The notes beneath the pieces were generated by a model. The model made no database searches. It saw only the letters and a program-made list of their open reading frames with translations, and was not told where the DNA came from. From Typhlomys cinereus (lineage: Eukaryota > Chordata > Mammalia > Rodentia > Platacanthomyidae), in assembly GCA_023101885.1 (NCBI GenBank), contig JALPQD010000214.1:124001-188000 (forward strand): 64,000 nt of DNA, given 5' to 3'. Of the stretch, positions 34,779-46,959 are shown one piece after another. Both the position numbers and the translations under genes were made by a program. Within the stretch, counting starts at the first letter, position 1; each line of letters starts with the position of its first letter.

Positions 34779-35772
34779 GAAATTGGTACTGGGTTGTGGG
34801 GTATTGCTGTGAGATTAAGAACAGCTGGTACTACAATGTGAAATTGTTTGTGAAGTTGAGAGAAGTTGGTACCCAGAAGTATGGCCAATGCTGTGATGTG
34901 GCTAGTGTGCCTTTGGAACTATTTGTTGGGAGAAATATGCAGAACTTTGGGACTTTGTGCTGGGAAAGTCTTTGCATCTTGGTGAGGGGGCCAAATGGGC
35001 CTTTCTCGTGAGAGCTCAGAAGAGAGCAAGGCTGTGAGAGATGCAGGCAGTGGAAGCCTAGCTTATGATGGTCCCGAGGGGAACAGAGAATGTGTTTGCA
35101 ACTGGATGAGTGACACATGGAGTCATGTGTTGGCCGAGAGTTTAGTGAAGTTTTGCCCTTGTCCTGAAAGCTTGCTTGAAGTTAAGCTGGAGTGCTCGGC
35201 AGAAGAAATTTCAAAGCAATGTAGTCTTGACAATGTGATGTGGCTACTTTTTTAGAGTTATAAAAAGAGCAAAGAATCAGTTAGGAAGAAGCAAAAAGTG
35301 TAAGATCTGATGATGAAAAATACAATTCCACATTAGCTAAAATTCCCTTTGAACAGGCTCTTGGATTAAGGAAGAATCTCCTGTTGGCTTTGAAGAAGCA
35401 AGGAGTGGTGTTTGTATAGGTGATATTAGAGCTTCCATTTAGTAAGGAATTATGAGGCCTATAAGAATTGTCAGTAGTCTCCAATGACAGCATCTGAACA
35501 AGGTCTAATATCACAAGGCACCATAGAGAAAGGAACTGTATTCTTTTATTAATTATATTGCTTAAGTGTTTCCTTCAGCACATCTCTACAGCAGCACTCC
35601 ATCAACAAGACAATGCTTCAGGGGCTTATGGCCTTGAACATCCAAGCCATGGCCCCCTAGAGACATGGTTCGAGCTTGGATTGCAGAGCTTCATGAGGCC
35701 TTGGTCTAATCTAATATCCACATATCCTGACATGCCTTCAGAGGTGAGATCTTTCAAGGGCTGGTAGTCAAT
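34779..35772 (+). mobile_element. MaLR internal sequence, 5' part
   Basis: Begins directly after the LTR with a primer-binding-like AATTGGTACTGGGTTGTGGGG, the usual MaLR start, and runs through TTGGCTTTGAAGAAGCAAGG, TATGAGGCCTATAAGAATTG, ACAGCATCTGAACAAGGTC, CATCAACAAGACAATGC and TTGAACATCCAAGCC. Together with the upstream block this makes an internal-LTR-internal order. No intact coding frame. Confidence 0.8.
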
Positions 35773-35774
35773 GA

Positions 35775-36215
35775 CGGGTAAGATCCTGTGAGACAGGAAG
35801 ACCTAAGGCATGCACAGTCCATCATGCTGGATTCCCTCTGAGGCGGGGTCAACAAGGTCAGAGCAAAGAACTCTGGCTCCCGCTGGCTGTCTAATAAATA
35901 AAAAGGATGGATATGTAGGAGGAATGGACCAGGCAGTCCTGTATTGTCTGTATGGGCCACATACTCAAATGCAACTTCCTTGCTGCTGTGCCTGGTGCTG
36001 ACATCAAACCGCCTCGCTGAGAGGACCAACCCAGATAAGACAACAAAGCTCATGCTGGGACTTATGGGATGTTGGGTGGTTATATAAGCAGCCTGATATT
36101 TACAATAAATGAGCCTGTGAGCCTGAGAGCCTGCTTTGCCGCTCTCCTGACTTCCGGAGTCTGTGCTGTTGACTCTGTGCCTGCTTACCCCTGCCCCCAA
36201 GGGTCTTCGTGGGTC
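35775..36215 (+). mobile_element. Probable LTR of an endogenous retrovirus (class II-like)
   Basis: A GC-richer unit of about 440 bp with LTR-like signals in order: a TATA-type TATATAAG at 36081-36088 and AATAAA at 36104-36109, followed by a C/T-rich U5-like stretch (CGCTCTCCTGACTTCCGGAG, CTGCTTACCCCTGCCCCC). Ends are not certain: I could not fix TG/CA termini or a short direct repeat. The right neighbour is an L1 3' end that starts abruptly at about 36216. Family not assigned; frames at 35754-36224 are not genes. Confidence 0.5.
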
Positions 36216-37335
36216 CTTGTTCATCTATGTTCACTGCAGCTTTATTCACAATCACAAAAAAATGTATTCTGCCAGCATGCCTATCAACAGAGGAATGATG
36301 AAAATGTGATACATATACACTATGGAATATCACTCAGCCTTTATGTAATATTTTGTTAAATGGATGGAACTGGAAACTTTAATATTGAGTGAGTCATACA
36401 CAGAGCGTTAAGCACTGCATGTACTGTCATATATGCAGATGATTGAACTGATATTGTTGTTAATGTATTTGAATTGAAGGCACTATAAGAGCCAGAAAAT
36501 TCAAAAAAGACCTAAGAGTGGGAAGGTGGAAAGGAATAGTTACAGTGAAACCTTTTAAAGGGGAAATTTAGGATCTCAGGACAAAGTTGAAGGAGGGAAT
36601 AAATGAGAAAAATACTTAGCGGGGAATAAGGGGATGGAAGACAGGAGGATCATAGGAGATAGGAGGGACAGAGGGACTTATAAAAAAACCCAAAGATGGT
36701 AGGAAGCAACCCTAAAGGAACACCTTTGCTAGTAATATGTCAAAAGTATCTTTTAAAGAAAAGAATAAGAATGAGCAGTTCCTATACAGAGGAGCATAGA
36801 GTGAGGAAAACAGGGGAAAAAATAAAATAAAAGCTTTGAGCTGATCCACTTAGAACCCAGGGACAAAATTACACTAGAAGTAACAGGAATGTGGCACTTC
36901 CTGATAAAATGTTAGTCAGACTGGTCTTAAAGGCCCCCATACATTGTAGGCTTTTTCCATTGCTCTTGGTTGCTCTCCAAAAACTGTCTTAAGACCCTAT
37001 TACTGAAGACACAACACAAATCGGTCACAGAACATGCAAAATATATCAACTGTAACTGGTCTGAGGACTTTCTCTTTGCTAGATAGCTTACACAGTACCA
37101 AGGAATACTGTAGAAGCTGCTGGAGGAGATAATCATAAGCCCCATCAATGGCATGAGATCTGTAATTTCCAATATAAATCACCATGGCTACAGGTAACCA
37201 CCAGTGTAATAGTGGCATGAGTACCAAGGAAACAGCTAACAGCATTCTGATTGGACTCAAGACCTGTTTGTCAGAATGGCACCCATCCTTGTTACTATAA
37301 ACTATGCAAATGCTACCCATGTATAGACAAAAATA
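36216..37335 (+). mobile_element. L1 3' end (end of ORF2 and 3' UTR), plus strand
   Basis: Begins TTGTTCATCTATGTTCACTGC, which repeats 33409-33533 with about 10% difference, then the end of ORF2 (GGAATATCACTCAGCC, AAATGGATGGAACTGGAAAC), a G/A-rich part (36510-36680) and the same 3' UTR body found at 21220-21400 (GAGATCTGTAATTTCC, CACCAGTGTAATAGTGGC, TTGTCAGAATGGCACCCATCC). It stops near 37330 without an A-rich tail, so the 3' end is lost. Confidence 0.85.
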
Positions 37336-40164
37336 CATTTTATAAATTCTAGAAATTTAAGACAATAAATACTGAGTTTTCATTTCATAATCAATGAAGT
37401 TGTCATATATAATTAAAATAATATAAGTTGGTAAAATAAATTGTGATATTATGTGGATCAGCACTTCATAAAAATTATGATTAGTAAGTCTAAATTTTAT
37501 TGAGGGAATGAATGTGCTGATCTGTTATGTTGCATTGACTTAAATTGAATCACTATGTTAGATGGCAAAGTAAACATTAAATAATCCATAAATCAATTTT
37601 CTGCTTGCCGAAACATGATTTTATTCTGGGAGAAATTCCAAAGGAAAAATATTATTATTTTCCTTTGGTTTTCAATGGTTGGCATTACAAATTTCTTATA
37701 GGGTCTTCCATGCTTCAGGTCTAATGTGTAGACTCTTAAGTAGAAAGTTGGATGTAGAGGGCTACAAATATCAGTATGATGAACTTTGGTGAACATGCTT
37801 CTACAGAAAGATGACCATGGATAAGATGCTAAATTCAAAGAACATTGTCATCTGATATCCAAGGCAAGGACTAAAGGAAAAGAAGAATGTGGATTTCTTT
37901 TGTTCTTTTTTTTATTTTAACTTTCTGGTGTTGATTATCACTGACTCGAAGTTATTTGGTAGTGGGTAATGAATGGTTTAATGGTAATATAACACTAATA
38001 CATTTGATTGTGTTCGTCTATTGTGTTAGTAAGTATTTCAAGTACGCTTTTGGCATTGAGAACTCATTAGATAAGCACTTTGCATTTTTTATTGTAATTC
38101 ATCCCAATGATTTGATAAGGTAAGTGAGATTTAGACTTAAGATTTAGCACTTGTTGAGTAAACATTATATCATTAATAGTATCTTAGAGTATTTATGCAT
38201 TTAATTTCATGTAATTTGATAAACACTGAACTGGAATAACCACACAATTAAATCCCATTGTGTTTATCTGAGCTCTGCTGTGCAGTGCAAATCACATGGA
38301 AAATAAATGGGTAGGGTATTTTTTCTGTTTCATGATTCTTTATTCTCTTTATTGGCTTCAAAACTTCTAACATTAAAAACAATTGTATAGTAGTAACATT
38401 TTACTAGAGATTATTCTGATTTATAACTATTAACTCTCAGGGGAACTTTTAAGTATAAGATATCGATAAATATAATATTACTTCCTGTGATAAATATTAT
38501 TTTTGCTAAATTATTTATTTGTGTGTCTAAATAATTTGTAATCCTAAATTTTTAATTGCTTAGCAGATGTAAGTTACTCTAATTATATAAAACATTTGCT
38601 TATTCTTGAACAAATATTAAATAATGTATTTTAGGAAATACTGTTTGTTTTAGTTCAATACAGAACAGTTTCAAGTGTTCAGTATCATCACATATATTCT
38701 AAATATCCTAAATTCCAGGGGCAAATGCTGTCTTGCCTAACTTTCTACCTTTAAAGTTTCACAAAAATTGAACTCTATTTTAATTTGTTGGTTTGTCTTC
38801 ATCAGGAATTAAATTTAATGAAATATATAAAATTGTTTTTGTTCTGTCTAAGCTGCAGGAACTGGGTGATTTTGCTATATAAACAATGAACCTATATTTT
38901 TAGTTCCCATCTCCATTCAAATTGTACCAACTTAAACACAATTTTCCAGCTTGATGGTGCTAATTTGAATCTTGGTTTTAGAACATTCATATTGATTTTT
39001 CTTTCTTCCTTTAGCTGACTGCTCTGCTGTCTGCTTCGTCCAATCTTCTTGATTTCCCCCTCATTTACATTTTCCAATATGAAGTAGTTTGGCTTTTTTT
39101 ATTGTTGTTTTAGTTAAAGTGGAAAAAGAAGAGGGGTAGTAGTACATTTATGGTACAATGAGAGTCCACTGAAGGCCACACCTTAGGTCCTTGCTTAAGT
39201 TTTCTTTTTGTGGAATTGACTAATCCCAAATATCAGTTATCTAAGCACAAGTATTATTTTTCTATTTTAATTATTAAGTTGAAATTTCTGATAACATGAA
39301 ATTAATGACTTTCACAAGAAAGACAAGAAGTTTTCTGTCTTTCTATAAATATATATTCTATATACTCTATATATACTATAAATATAACTCTTTATGGGAA
39401 GAATACTTTTTATTTGTAGGAGACATTTATCTCAGAAAAGAGTTTATAATCTCGACAGGGCCAGTATAAAAAATTATTCTAAGTTGGTATCTTTATATTA
39501 CTGAGTTATATTCTGTTTTGGATTTTCTTTACATATATGGCTTTTGTCTAACCTATACAAATCTTTTCTATAATTGTGGTATCAGGCAAGAAAGAGTTTA
39601 TTCAAGATTATTGCACTATGGAAAAGAGATTAGAATGAATTCTAAACTCAGATTTGCTGAAGTACACAGGGTAGCTTCCTAGGGGATGACATTCAGTACA
39701 AGAAAAAAGCTGTTTGTGTGTGTTTTTGTTTGATTTCATCCAGTAGAAAACCTAAATGCTCATCTCTTTATTACCAGAAGTTTTTGTAAGTTGGAGTAAT
39801 CATGACTAAAGCACGGAACCCTACCTTTCACAATAACTGAAAGATACCATGCTGTCTTTCTTGATGTCTAGGGCCAAAGACATGGATCTTACGCTAGACA
39901 TGTCTGTTTGTAAAACTGTCAAGAAGCTTTTAAAAAGTTTTGTGTCTCAAAAAAGGGCAGAGAGGAAATTCACAATTTCAAGTTTTTGTATGAGCGGAAA
40001 TCATAATAAAAATGTTAAAAAAACTAAAACTCAAAAAAAGGGGGGGTTCATAATCTAGAGTCAGAGAGAAGATAACAGTCATTGTTGAATTAAATTGAAG
40101 AGAATATGAAGACCTTTTTAGCCAGTGGCATTAGGGACTCATTGTACACATGTATATCTTCATT
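37336..40164. other. Unique AT-rich DNA, no gene seen
   Basis: No recognised repeat, exon or RNA gene. A/T-rich tracts around 39350-39390. A run AAAAAAAGGGGGGG near 40034-40046 is a local low-complexity oddity. Confidence 0.5.
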
Positions 40165-40565
40165 GTTACCTAAGGCATAGGTGTAAACTTAACTGTTGAA
40201 GGTCTGAGCTTGGGCATATTTGTGGAGAATTAGTGGTTGGGTTAAACCCAGAGCAAACCTGTAGATTGTTTAGCTGATAGGGAAGGCCCATCCCATGATG
40301 GGTGGTATTAGGCCCTGAACAGATGAATAAAATACTGAGAGCTGATTCAGGAAGTTGGCATCCTTGTGTACACTTGGCCAGACATGCTGGTGTCTGGCAA
40401 GTAAGGGTCGTCCCTCTCTCAGCTGTTATGTGGTGATGACACGTGTGGCCAGTTCCCTCAGCCCTGGTATTGGTGCGAGCTCTCCTGTCAAGCTGCACTA
40501 CAGACTGTAACCCAACTATCAGTAAGAAAATAAATCCCTTATTCCCTTAAGCCATTTGATGGCCA
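40165..40565 (+). mobile_element. Old LTR-like rodent repeat
   Basis: CTTGGGCATATTTGTGGAG, GGTTGGGTTAAACCCAG, GGGAAGGCCCATCCCATGATG, GGGTGGTATTAGGCCCTGAAC and GAAAATAAATCCCTTATTCCC form the plan of a common old interspersed repeat that I know from rodent genomes, but I cannot give its family name with confidence. The 40166-40498 frame lies in it. Confidence 0.5.
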
Positions 40566-42167
40566 ATTGTCAGGCGAACTGAAACATTCATATTTCCTTC
40601 TGTTTTCAGTACATCTTCATAATATACATCATTATTTAGCCATTTTCCCTAAATCCCAGAATTAATTGCACTTTTGTTATTAAAGGAAAGATGTTTCATT
40701 TAAACATATACTGCTAAAACTAGAGGGTAAATTCTACATGTTAGATATTGAAGGCAACATCTTGCAGGGTTTGTCTGGAAAGGGAGCAAAAGTAGCAAGC
40801 CTTGAAAATATCTGCTATTGCTCCTGTAAGCCTCGTTTACTTTGACATGTTGCCTTCATGGCTGTCTCAGTGTTTAAATTAGATAAATTATCCATTTGAG
40901 AATTTTTAAATGCAATAATATTTTGGAAAATTATTGTATGTGACTGGAAAAGAAGGCATTGTGTCACATGTATGGTATATAGTCCAATATTTATTAAAAC
41001 GAATATATTCTGAATACATTTTTCAATTCACTGCTAAAAACCATGACACACAAATGCACTACAATGCAAGTCATAAGAGTTTAGACATGTGATGTTTTGT
41101 TTCCAAGCTAGTCCTTAGTAACACACAATAAGTAATGTTTACTTAAAACTCTGCAAAATTCCATACAGAGAAATGGAAAGTGGTGTGACAGTGAGGGGCA
41201 AAGAAATGTTCTGTGCAAAACTTTGATTATATCCTGACTGGTGCTACTTTTAGGAATATGCAGTGCTCCTTACTCCTGCCCAGGTTTATAGAATTGGTGG
41301 TGTTTTCATGGTTTTATTTTTCTCTCTTTGGCAACTGGAAGCAACCGAAAGATCCTTTATATCTTATCTCCTCACCTAGAGGTAAGTAAGTGTTTTTTTT
41401 AACTATCAATGCTGTAACATAAACTGCTTAAATGACATGTTTAATAAGGATAAAAATACTTGGATAATATTACTTCTAGATAACCCATGGGTTAGATATC
41501 AGGTCATTAGCAATTGTATCTTTTTCATCATTGTGCCCATAAGTGTCACTTACAGTGTCCAAAACATTGTAGTCACAAAACACAATTTTTTTCTAAGCAA
41601 ATTAATATGATAATTATTTGTGCATATACTTCTATACACATGCTAGTAAGTTCTCTACAAGGCAGCACTGAGTTGGTATAATTTCTTATGTTAAACATGA
41701 GTAAAAGTCATGAATATCAACTTCAATAAGAAACCATAAGTTTAACCCACTATCTGAATAGCCTTAGGCTTGGACCAAGAATACTCTTCAGCAGAATTTT
41801 TTTTTAACATAGCCTACATGGAGTTGATTGACTGAAGCCTTTGTGGTATCTTGAGTTGTATAACTGCATACATATGAACTCAATTATGAAAACAGGCAAT
41901 GTACTTTACTTCCTTTCTCTCTCCTTTCCTGCTGAAGCCTGGAGATGAGATGCTTCAGGTTCAACCATCTGTATTTCAGATTTATAAAGAGTCAGGGGGA
42001 TTAAAAATTTTTATAGTCAACTTGGTGTTCAAGGACTGGCAGACTTCGGAGCTCTTTGGGTGTATGCAAAGGAGGAAATTAGGAATATGTTGTTGAGGAG
42101 AATGAAATAATCCAAGATAATTAAGGATTCAGGATGTGGCAGCCATTGTTGCTGGAAGGAAACTTTT
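40566..42167. other. Unique AT-rich DNA, no gene seen
   Basis: No supported feature; the frame at 41899-42096 (65 codons) has no recognisable domain. Confidence 0.5.
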
Positions 42168-42475
42168 AAACTCCAATACCTCTGGGGCTGGAGAGGTGGC
42201 TCAGGGGTTAAGCCTCTGCCTTGCAGGCGTGAAGGTCCTGAGTTCAGATCCTAGACCCCACGTATAGACGCTGGGTGGAAACGGGGGCAGCCTGCGTTTC
42301 TGGTCCTGGTAGGACGGAGCCTGTGAATCCCGGGGCAGAGTAAACAAAGAGGAGGTGGAGGCGTCCATGGTGGTTCCCGAATTCGTCCGTGGTTCAACAC
42401 ACATGTGCACACATGCATACACGCACAATTGAAATAAATAATAAATAAAAAAAATTAAAAAAAACTCCAATACCT
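42168..42475 (+). mobile_element. tRNA-headed CpG-rich SINE, copy 4, with 14-bp duplication
   Basis: SINE body 42184-42461: GGGGCTGGAGAGGTGGCTC, GCAGGCGTGAAGGTCCTGAG, GGAACGGGGGCAGCC-like GC-rich body, GTCCATGGTGGTTCCCGAATT, (CA) stretch and AATAAATAATAAATAAA tail. The direct repeat AAACTCCAATACCT lies at 42168-42181 and 42462-42475. Confidence 0.95.
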
Positions 42476-42649
42476 GTTTTGAAAGTCTGTGGTACAAGTA
42501 ACTATAGATATGCCATTCCTTATCCAAGTCAATAAATATATTTTATTTTTAGTAATTTACAATGATTTTCAACTATATTCATAGTTATAAATATATAATT
42601 GTAAAATAAATAAAATATAATTATATAATAACTTTATTAAATCAACCTA

Positions 42650-43200
42650 CAATGAAAGCAGTGTCCTTCAAAGCAGCCGCATCATTCTTGATTGGAATGT
42701 TTCACCAAGCCGAAGCATCCCAAGAAGTACTGCAGCCTCTACCTTGCTGGAGGGTTGAAGATGCTGGGATCCAGCATTGGGGAAGGATAACTGGGCTCCA
42801 ACATCAGCAATGAGCAGCAGTAAGGCCTCTGAGACCAGGCTCCAAGGGCAGTAGGACAGCAGCAAGGTGGAGAGGATAGAGCTCTGAGTCAGCCAAGGGT
42901 GGAGGCAGTAGCAGCAGCAGCAAGAAGAAGGCAAGAGAGCTCTAGAAGGCAACAATGTTCCAAGAGTGGCTTCAACTGCAGGTCAGTAGAGGATAAGGGA
43001 AGAGCAAGGGCCTCATCCTTGCACTTCTTTTTATCTGGTCCACCATTGGAAAGCTCCACCCACTCTGGGCTGGATTTTCCGCATCAATTAAACAAGCACC
43101 CGCAGGCTTGTTCAGGGTCCTGCTACAACCGTTGATTCTTAACACCTGGGCCCCAAACAGCCTGAGACTGCCAAATTGACACCCGAATCTAACCATAACA
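42650..43200. mobile_element. Old LTR-like or composite rodent repeat
   Basis: A GC-richer island in AT-rich DNA with GGCTGGATTTTCCGCATCAATTAA-type words (given in parts: GGGCTGGATTTTCCGC, ATCAATTAAACAAGC), ending CCAAATTGACACCCGAATC and TAACCATAACAG. These resemble the end of an old rodent LTR-like repeat. The left half (CAG-rich around 42900-42930) is unassigned. Confidence 0.4.
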
Positions 43201-43630
43201 GTACTGACCTTATATTACTACTTACCAATTTATTCTTAAAAGTTAGGACATATTGAAACTATGTACTAGGAAGGTAACTGCAGAAAATATTATTAGGGCA
43301 AATAACAAATTGAATATAGATAACTAAGCATCATTAAGGATTTCTTTAGACAGAACATTTATAATAAAGTCACTGATATTTAACTGAAAACAATGAGATA
43401 TGCTCTGCTTTAAGAAATAAAATGCTTTAAGAAATAAAATGCAAATCAATATGTCAACAGAGTTTCATACAACATATGATGATGTCATTGCTATTTTGCT
43501 GCTCTGCAATATTGCTAATTTGGTGGAATGATTTGTGCCTCTTCTAAAGGAGAATGTTGTAAGAAACTAAGCTGAATTCATTAATACAATATAAAGCTTC
43601 CATATGCTTTCATAAAATATTGGTTTGTGA

Positions 43631-43632
<2 letters not shown>

Positions 43633-43666
<34 letters not shown>

Positions 43667-43685
43667 GTATGTGTGAGAGAGAGAG
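43633..43685. repeat. (GT)n followed by (GA)n microsatellite
   Basis: GT units with a GCGT interruption pass directly into GA units. Confidence 0.93.
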
Positions 43686-44463
43686 AAAGAAGAAACAACC
43701 TGCAAGAAAGTTTCAGAAAGCAGATCATCAGTTTTTTGCAGATTTTTAGAATGATTTTCCTGAATTTTTTCCTAGATCTGAGAATTCAGACTGGTAGGAT
43801 TGTCAACAAAATCCAGGATACTTAATAAAATTCTAACATTACATAAGTAATAAATAAAAATCAGAAGTATTTCTTAAATATTGCAAATGGTTTCATGTAA
43901 TTGTTGTGATATATTTACTCTTTATTTGAATTAAATTTAAGTAGAATCCTGCATATGTCAGGTCTCGCAAAACTTAGGGCTGACCTTTATTGTAGAGTTC
44001 CCTATTTTATGTAATTTTAAGTCATCTAAGTTTGTTCCATACTATTCAAGATGATATGGATGGAAATTTAACAGTGAAACAAGCTCAGTTTATAATATCT
44101 AGAGGCACTTAAGTCTCTATATCATTGATTTGGAAAAAAGAAACAGTCATGTTTGGGATATAGTCATATAGTGTGACAGTCACAGACATTGACAAATTGT
44201 TTATATTTGCATAGTATGAAGCCTTTGGGATTCAGCAGTTCAACTTTCTGTGCAATGGCTATACAGGATCTCACTTTCTGTGAAGAGAAGGGGAGTAAAG
44301 CTTTCTTATTTACTGTCTAACAAACTGCTTTCTTCTTTGTTATCTAACAAACAGCAGCAAAGCTGAACATACAAAATAGGAATGAATAAACCCCGATGCT
44401 TTAAACTTTTCAGTTGGTATCTACAAGATGAAAAGGAAAGTGATTACAGGGGTTCAGATTTTA

Positions 44464-44691
44464 GGTGAGGTGGCTCAGAGATTAAGACTCTCCCTCGCAA
44501 GCAGAAGGTCCTCAGTTCAAATCCTAAGTCATACATAAAAACACCAGGCAGAAATGGTAGTGACCTGCACTTGTGGTCCTGGTGCGTGGAGCCTGGGAAA
44601 TCCCAGAGGGGAGCAAAAAAGAGGTAGAACCAATCCAGGATGATACTCTGAATTCACACTTTATCCTCCACAGGGACACACAGTGCCCTCT

Positions 44692-44742
<51 letters not shown>

Positions 44743-44756
44743 ATAAATAAATGAAA
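44464..44756 (+). mobile_element. Older copy of the tRNA-headed SINE with long (CA)n
   Basis: GGTGAGGTGGCTCAGAGATTAAG, GAAGGTCCTCAGTTCAAATCC, CACCAGGCAGAAATGG, TGGTCCTGGTGCGTGGAGCC and GAATAAATAAATGAA follow the young copies. It is intermediate between young CpG-rich and fully decayed forms, and carries about 24 CA units at 44693-44740. Confidence 0.85.
44693..44740. repeat. (CA)n microsatellite in SINE tail
   Basis: About 24 uninterrupted CA units. Confidence 0.95.
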
Positions 44757-44999
44757 GTAGAATGCTTGAAAAAGATTTAGGTAAGAGTATGTGTTTCTTG
44801 AATATTTCCAAGTCTCATGAATCTACTCTTTCCTGTTAACAAACTAAGTATATGCTAAACAGAGTTCTGAACTTTTGAAATGCAACACTTGAGCAAGATT
44901 TCAGGAGTTTTTATTTCAGGAGTGCAGACAACGAAAAGTAGTTCAGATTATTTAGGACTGTAATAAATGTCTTGAATGGAAAAGACTGGGTATTATAAG

Positions 45000-45700
45000 A
45001 CTTGGCTTTGATAGAGAGGACTACTTTAGATTTGGAGCTCATGTAAGGCCTTTCTGAGGAGTGGATGTTTGCAAGAGCTCATCTTGAAGGATAAGAACTT
45101 GGACAGGCCTTTGGAAGAAGTTGCACAGTGGAACAACAAGCTCAAAAGCTCTTTACTCAGAAATAAATCACTGTTTTCAAGGAAAGAAAGGAGGTATGAG
45201 AGGCCAGAGAGTAGAATATGGAATTGGACAGGCAGGCAAGGGCATACTGCGAGATCATGAGTGGATCTTACGAATCTCAGCAAGGAGTATGGATTTTTTT
45301 TTTTTTTAAACAAACTGATCCTGGAAGATTTTAGGGTTTTGAAGGGCAAACAAATGTTTTGCTTTCCCTTTACAGAGATCTTGATGCTCAATGGATGAAT
45401 AGATTTGTTATGATAAGAACAGTAGTAGAAAGCAAGGTTCTGAAAAAAAAAAAACAACAATGATGCATATTTGCCATATTGTAAAAATGATCTCACAAAT
45501 GGTAATAATGTCTGCAAGGATGAAAATTGTAAAGTAGTTGGGCTTAGAAGTTTTAGTCTCAAGGAATTGTGTGGGTGTGGTATTACCGAAATGGAGAAAA
45601 TTGGTTGAGAAACCAAGTTTAAGTAGGTCAGGACCAGAGACGTAAGTCTGAGTTTTCAGTCTATAGGTAGTATTGTAACTTAAGCTTTAAACTGATGTGG
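45000..45700 (+). mobile_element. Ancient mammalian interspersed repeat, family not named
   Basis: AAGGAGTATGGATTTTTTT, CTGGAAGATTTTAGGGTTTTG, TACAGAGATCTTGATGC, GAACAGTAGTAGAAAGCAAGG and GTATTACCGAAATGGAGAAAA follow, in order, a common old repeat found in many mammals. I cannot name it securely. The 196-codon frame on the opposite strand (45026-45616) is an antisense artefact of this T/A-rich repeat. Confidence 0.45.
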
Positions 45701-45719
45701 TTACTTAGCTAGTGAGAAT

Positions 45720-45910
45720 GAAAGTTATCTTCCTTTTCAAATTCTTTGATAACTTCATACATGCTGCAAAGATTTTAAGTCATTTTCACCCCATATTACC
45801 TGATTTTCTCCCCTTCCTTCTCTCATTGAAAGTCTTCTTCTCAAGGAATCTCTCTTGCACTTTCTTTCTTTTTTTTTTACTGTCATTTTTAGTTTTAATA
45901 AAATAATTCA
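45720..45910 (-). mobile_element. Old L1 3' UTR tail (Lx-like), minus strand
   Basis: TTTGATAACTTCATACATGCTG, TTTCACCCCATATTACCTG and a C/T-rich stretch resemble the reverse complement of old rodent L1 3' ends. Confidence 0.5.
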
Positions 45911-46569
45911 TATTACATAGAGTACCATGTCCATCCATTTAGAAATATTTTCTATAAAAGCTTAGTATTTGCTTGAGAATTAGTCCACTATAACATTTCT
46001 ACAGAAACAGAGCTCCTACTTTCACCACCATTCTTAACTGAAAATTTTTAAAATACAGAAAAGTACAAAAAATAAAACAGAATTAGTCAATATCTTCATA
46101 TATTTACTTGCCATCTTTAAAAGAAATGAATGCTTATATAAAAAGCTGAAGCCCCTTCCCACCCACCTCCTACACACTCCCTTCCCTTCTCCACTCTTCA
46201 CAGGCCAATTCTCAGGAGTTTGGTCTGTATTCTTCTCATGCATCTAAAAAACATTTACTCCTTTGCACTTTCATGTTTTTTTGATATGTTTGTTATCCAT
46301 GGAGTTTCATGGGAGTTGCCTTTATTACCATATGTCCTTGGGGTTAAAAAAATTAGTAGTCCCACCCAGTTATGACTTCTGCAAGATACAATTACGAATT
46401 CCCTGAAGATGTACACAATAGTGGCACGACAGTTGTGAGGGTAACCAACTACTTTCTAATTAGATTTAAGATCTGCTTTTTATTAAGAAACTCATTGTTT
46501 GTATTGGAAATCAGATGAAAGATAAATTTTGAGACACGTGAGTCAAAAAGAGGGAATAGTTTATATAAA

Positions 46570-46959
46570 AATCATGTGAGTAAATGGACTTTGCATGCCT
46601 TGTGCAATGTCCAACACACTATTGACCCCACAAAGTCTAGCATGGACTAAAGGCAATAGGATCATTGGAGGCAAGGGATTGACAGCCACAGTAGTGTTCC
46701 TATGCTTAAGTGGGACACAGGAAAGGGTTCTGGGAAATGCCACTGGGTCCTTGCACCTCATCGGAGAGTGGGACCCAGAGGAGAGTTGGTCATGCACATT
46801 TAAGGATGCTCCGGGGATGGGAGGGGGAGGCACTGGGGGATGGGGAGGGAGGGGGAGGGGAGGGGGGGCAAAGGGTGGTGGGAGGTCGGAGGGAGGGAGG
46901 GGACGGGTGTACCTGTTAAGTCTGTATGAGTGGAAATAAAAAAAGAAGAATCATGTGAG
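46570..46959 (+). mobile_element. Short L1 3' end insertion with 11-bp duplication
   Basis: The last 368 bases of an L1 (46581-46948), nearly collinear with 4570-4950 and 58720-59090, with a G-rich tract (about 46815-46905) and the TCTGTATGAGTGGAAATAAA end. The direct repeat AATCATGTGAG lies at 46570-46580 and 46949-46959. The frames on both strands are noncoding. Confidence 0.9.

Noticed and set aside
35754..36224. 156-codon open frame on the minus strand
   Set aside because: It is antisense to the LTR-like unit; composition follows that unit and no domain is seen.
45026..45616. 196-codon open frame on the minus strand
   Set aside because: It is antisense to an ancient repeat, is dominated by Leu, Ser, Phe and Lys from T/A-rich runs, and has no domain or exon context.
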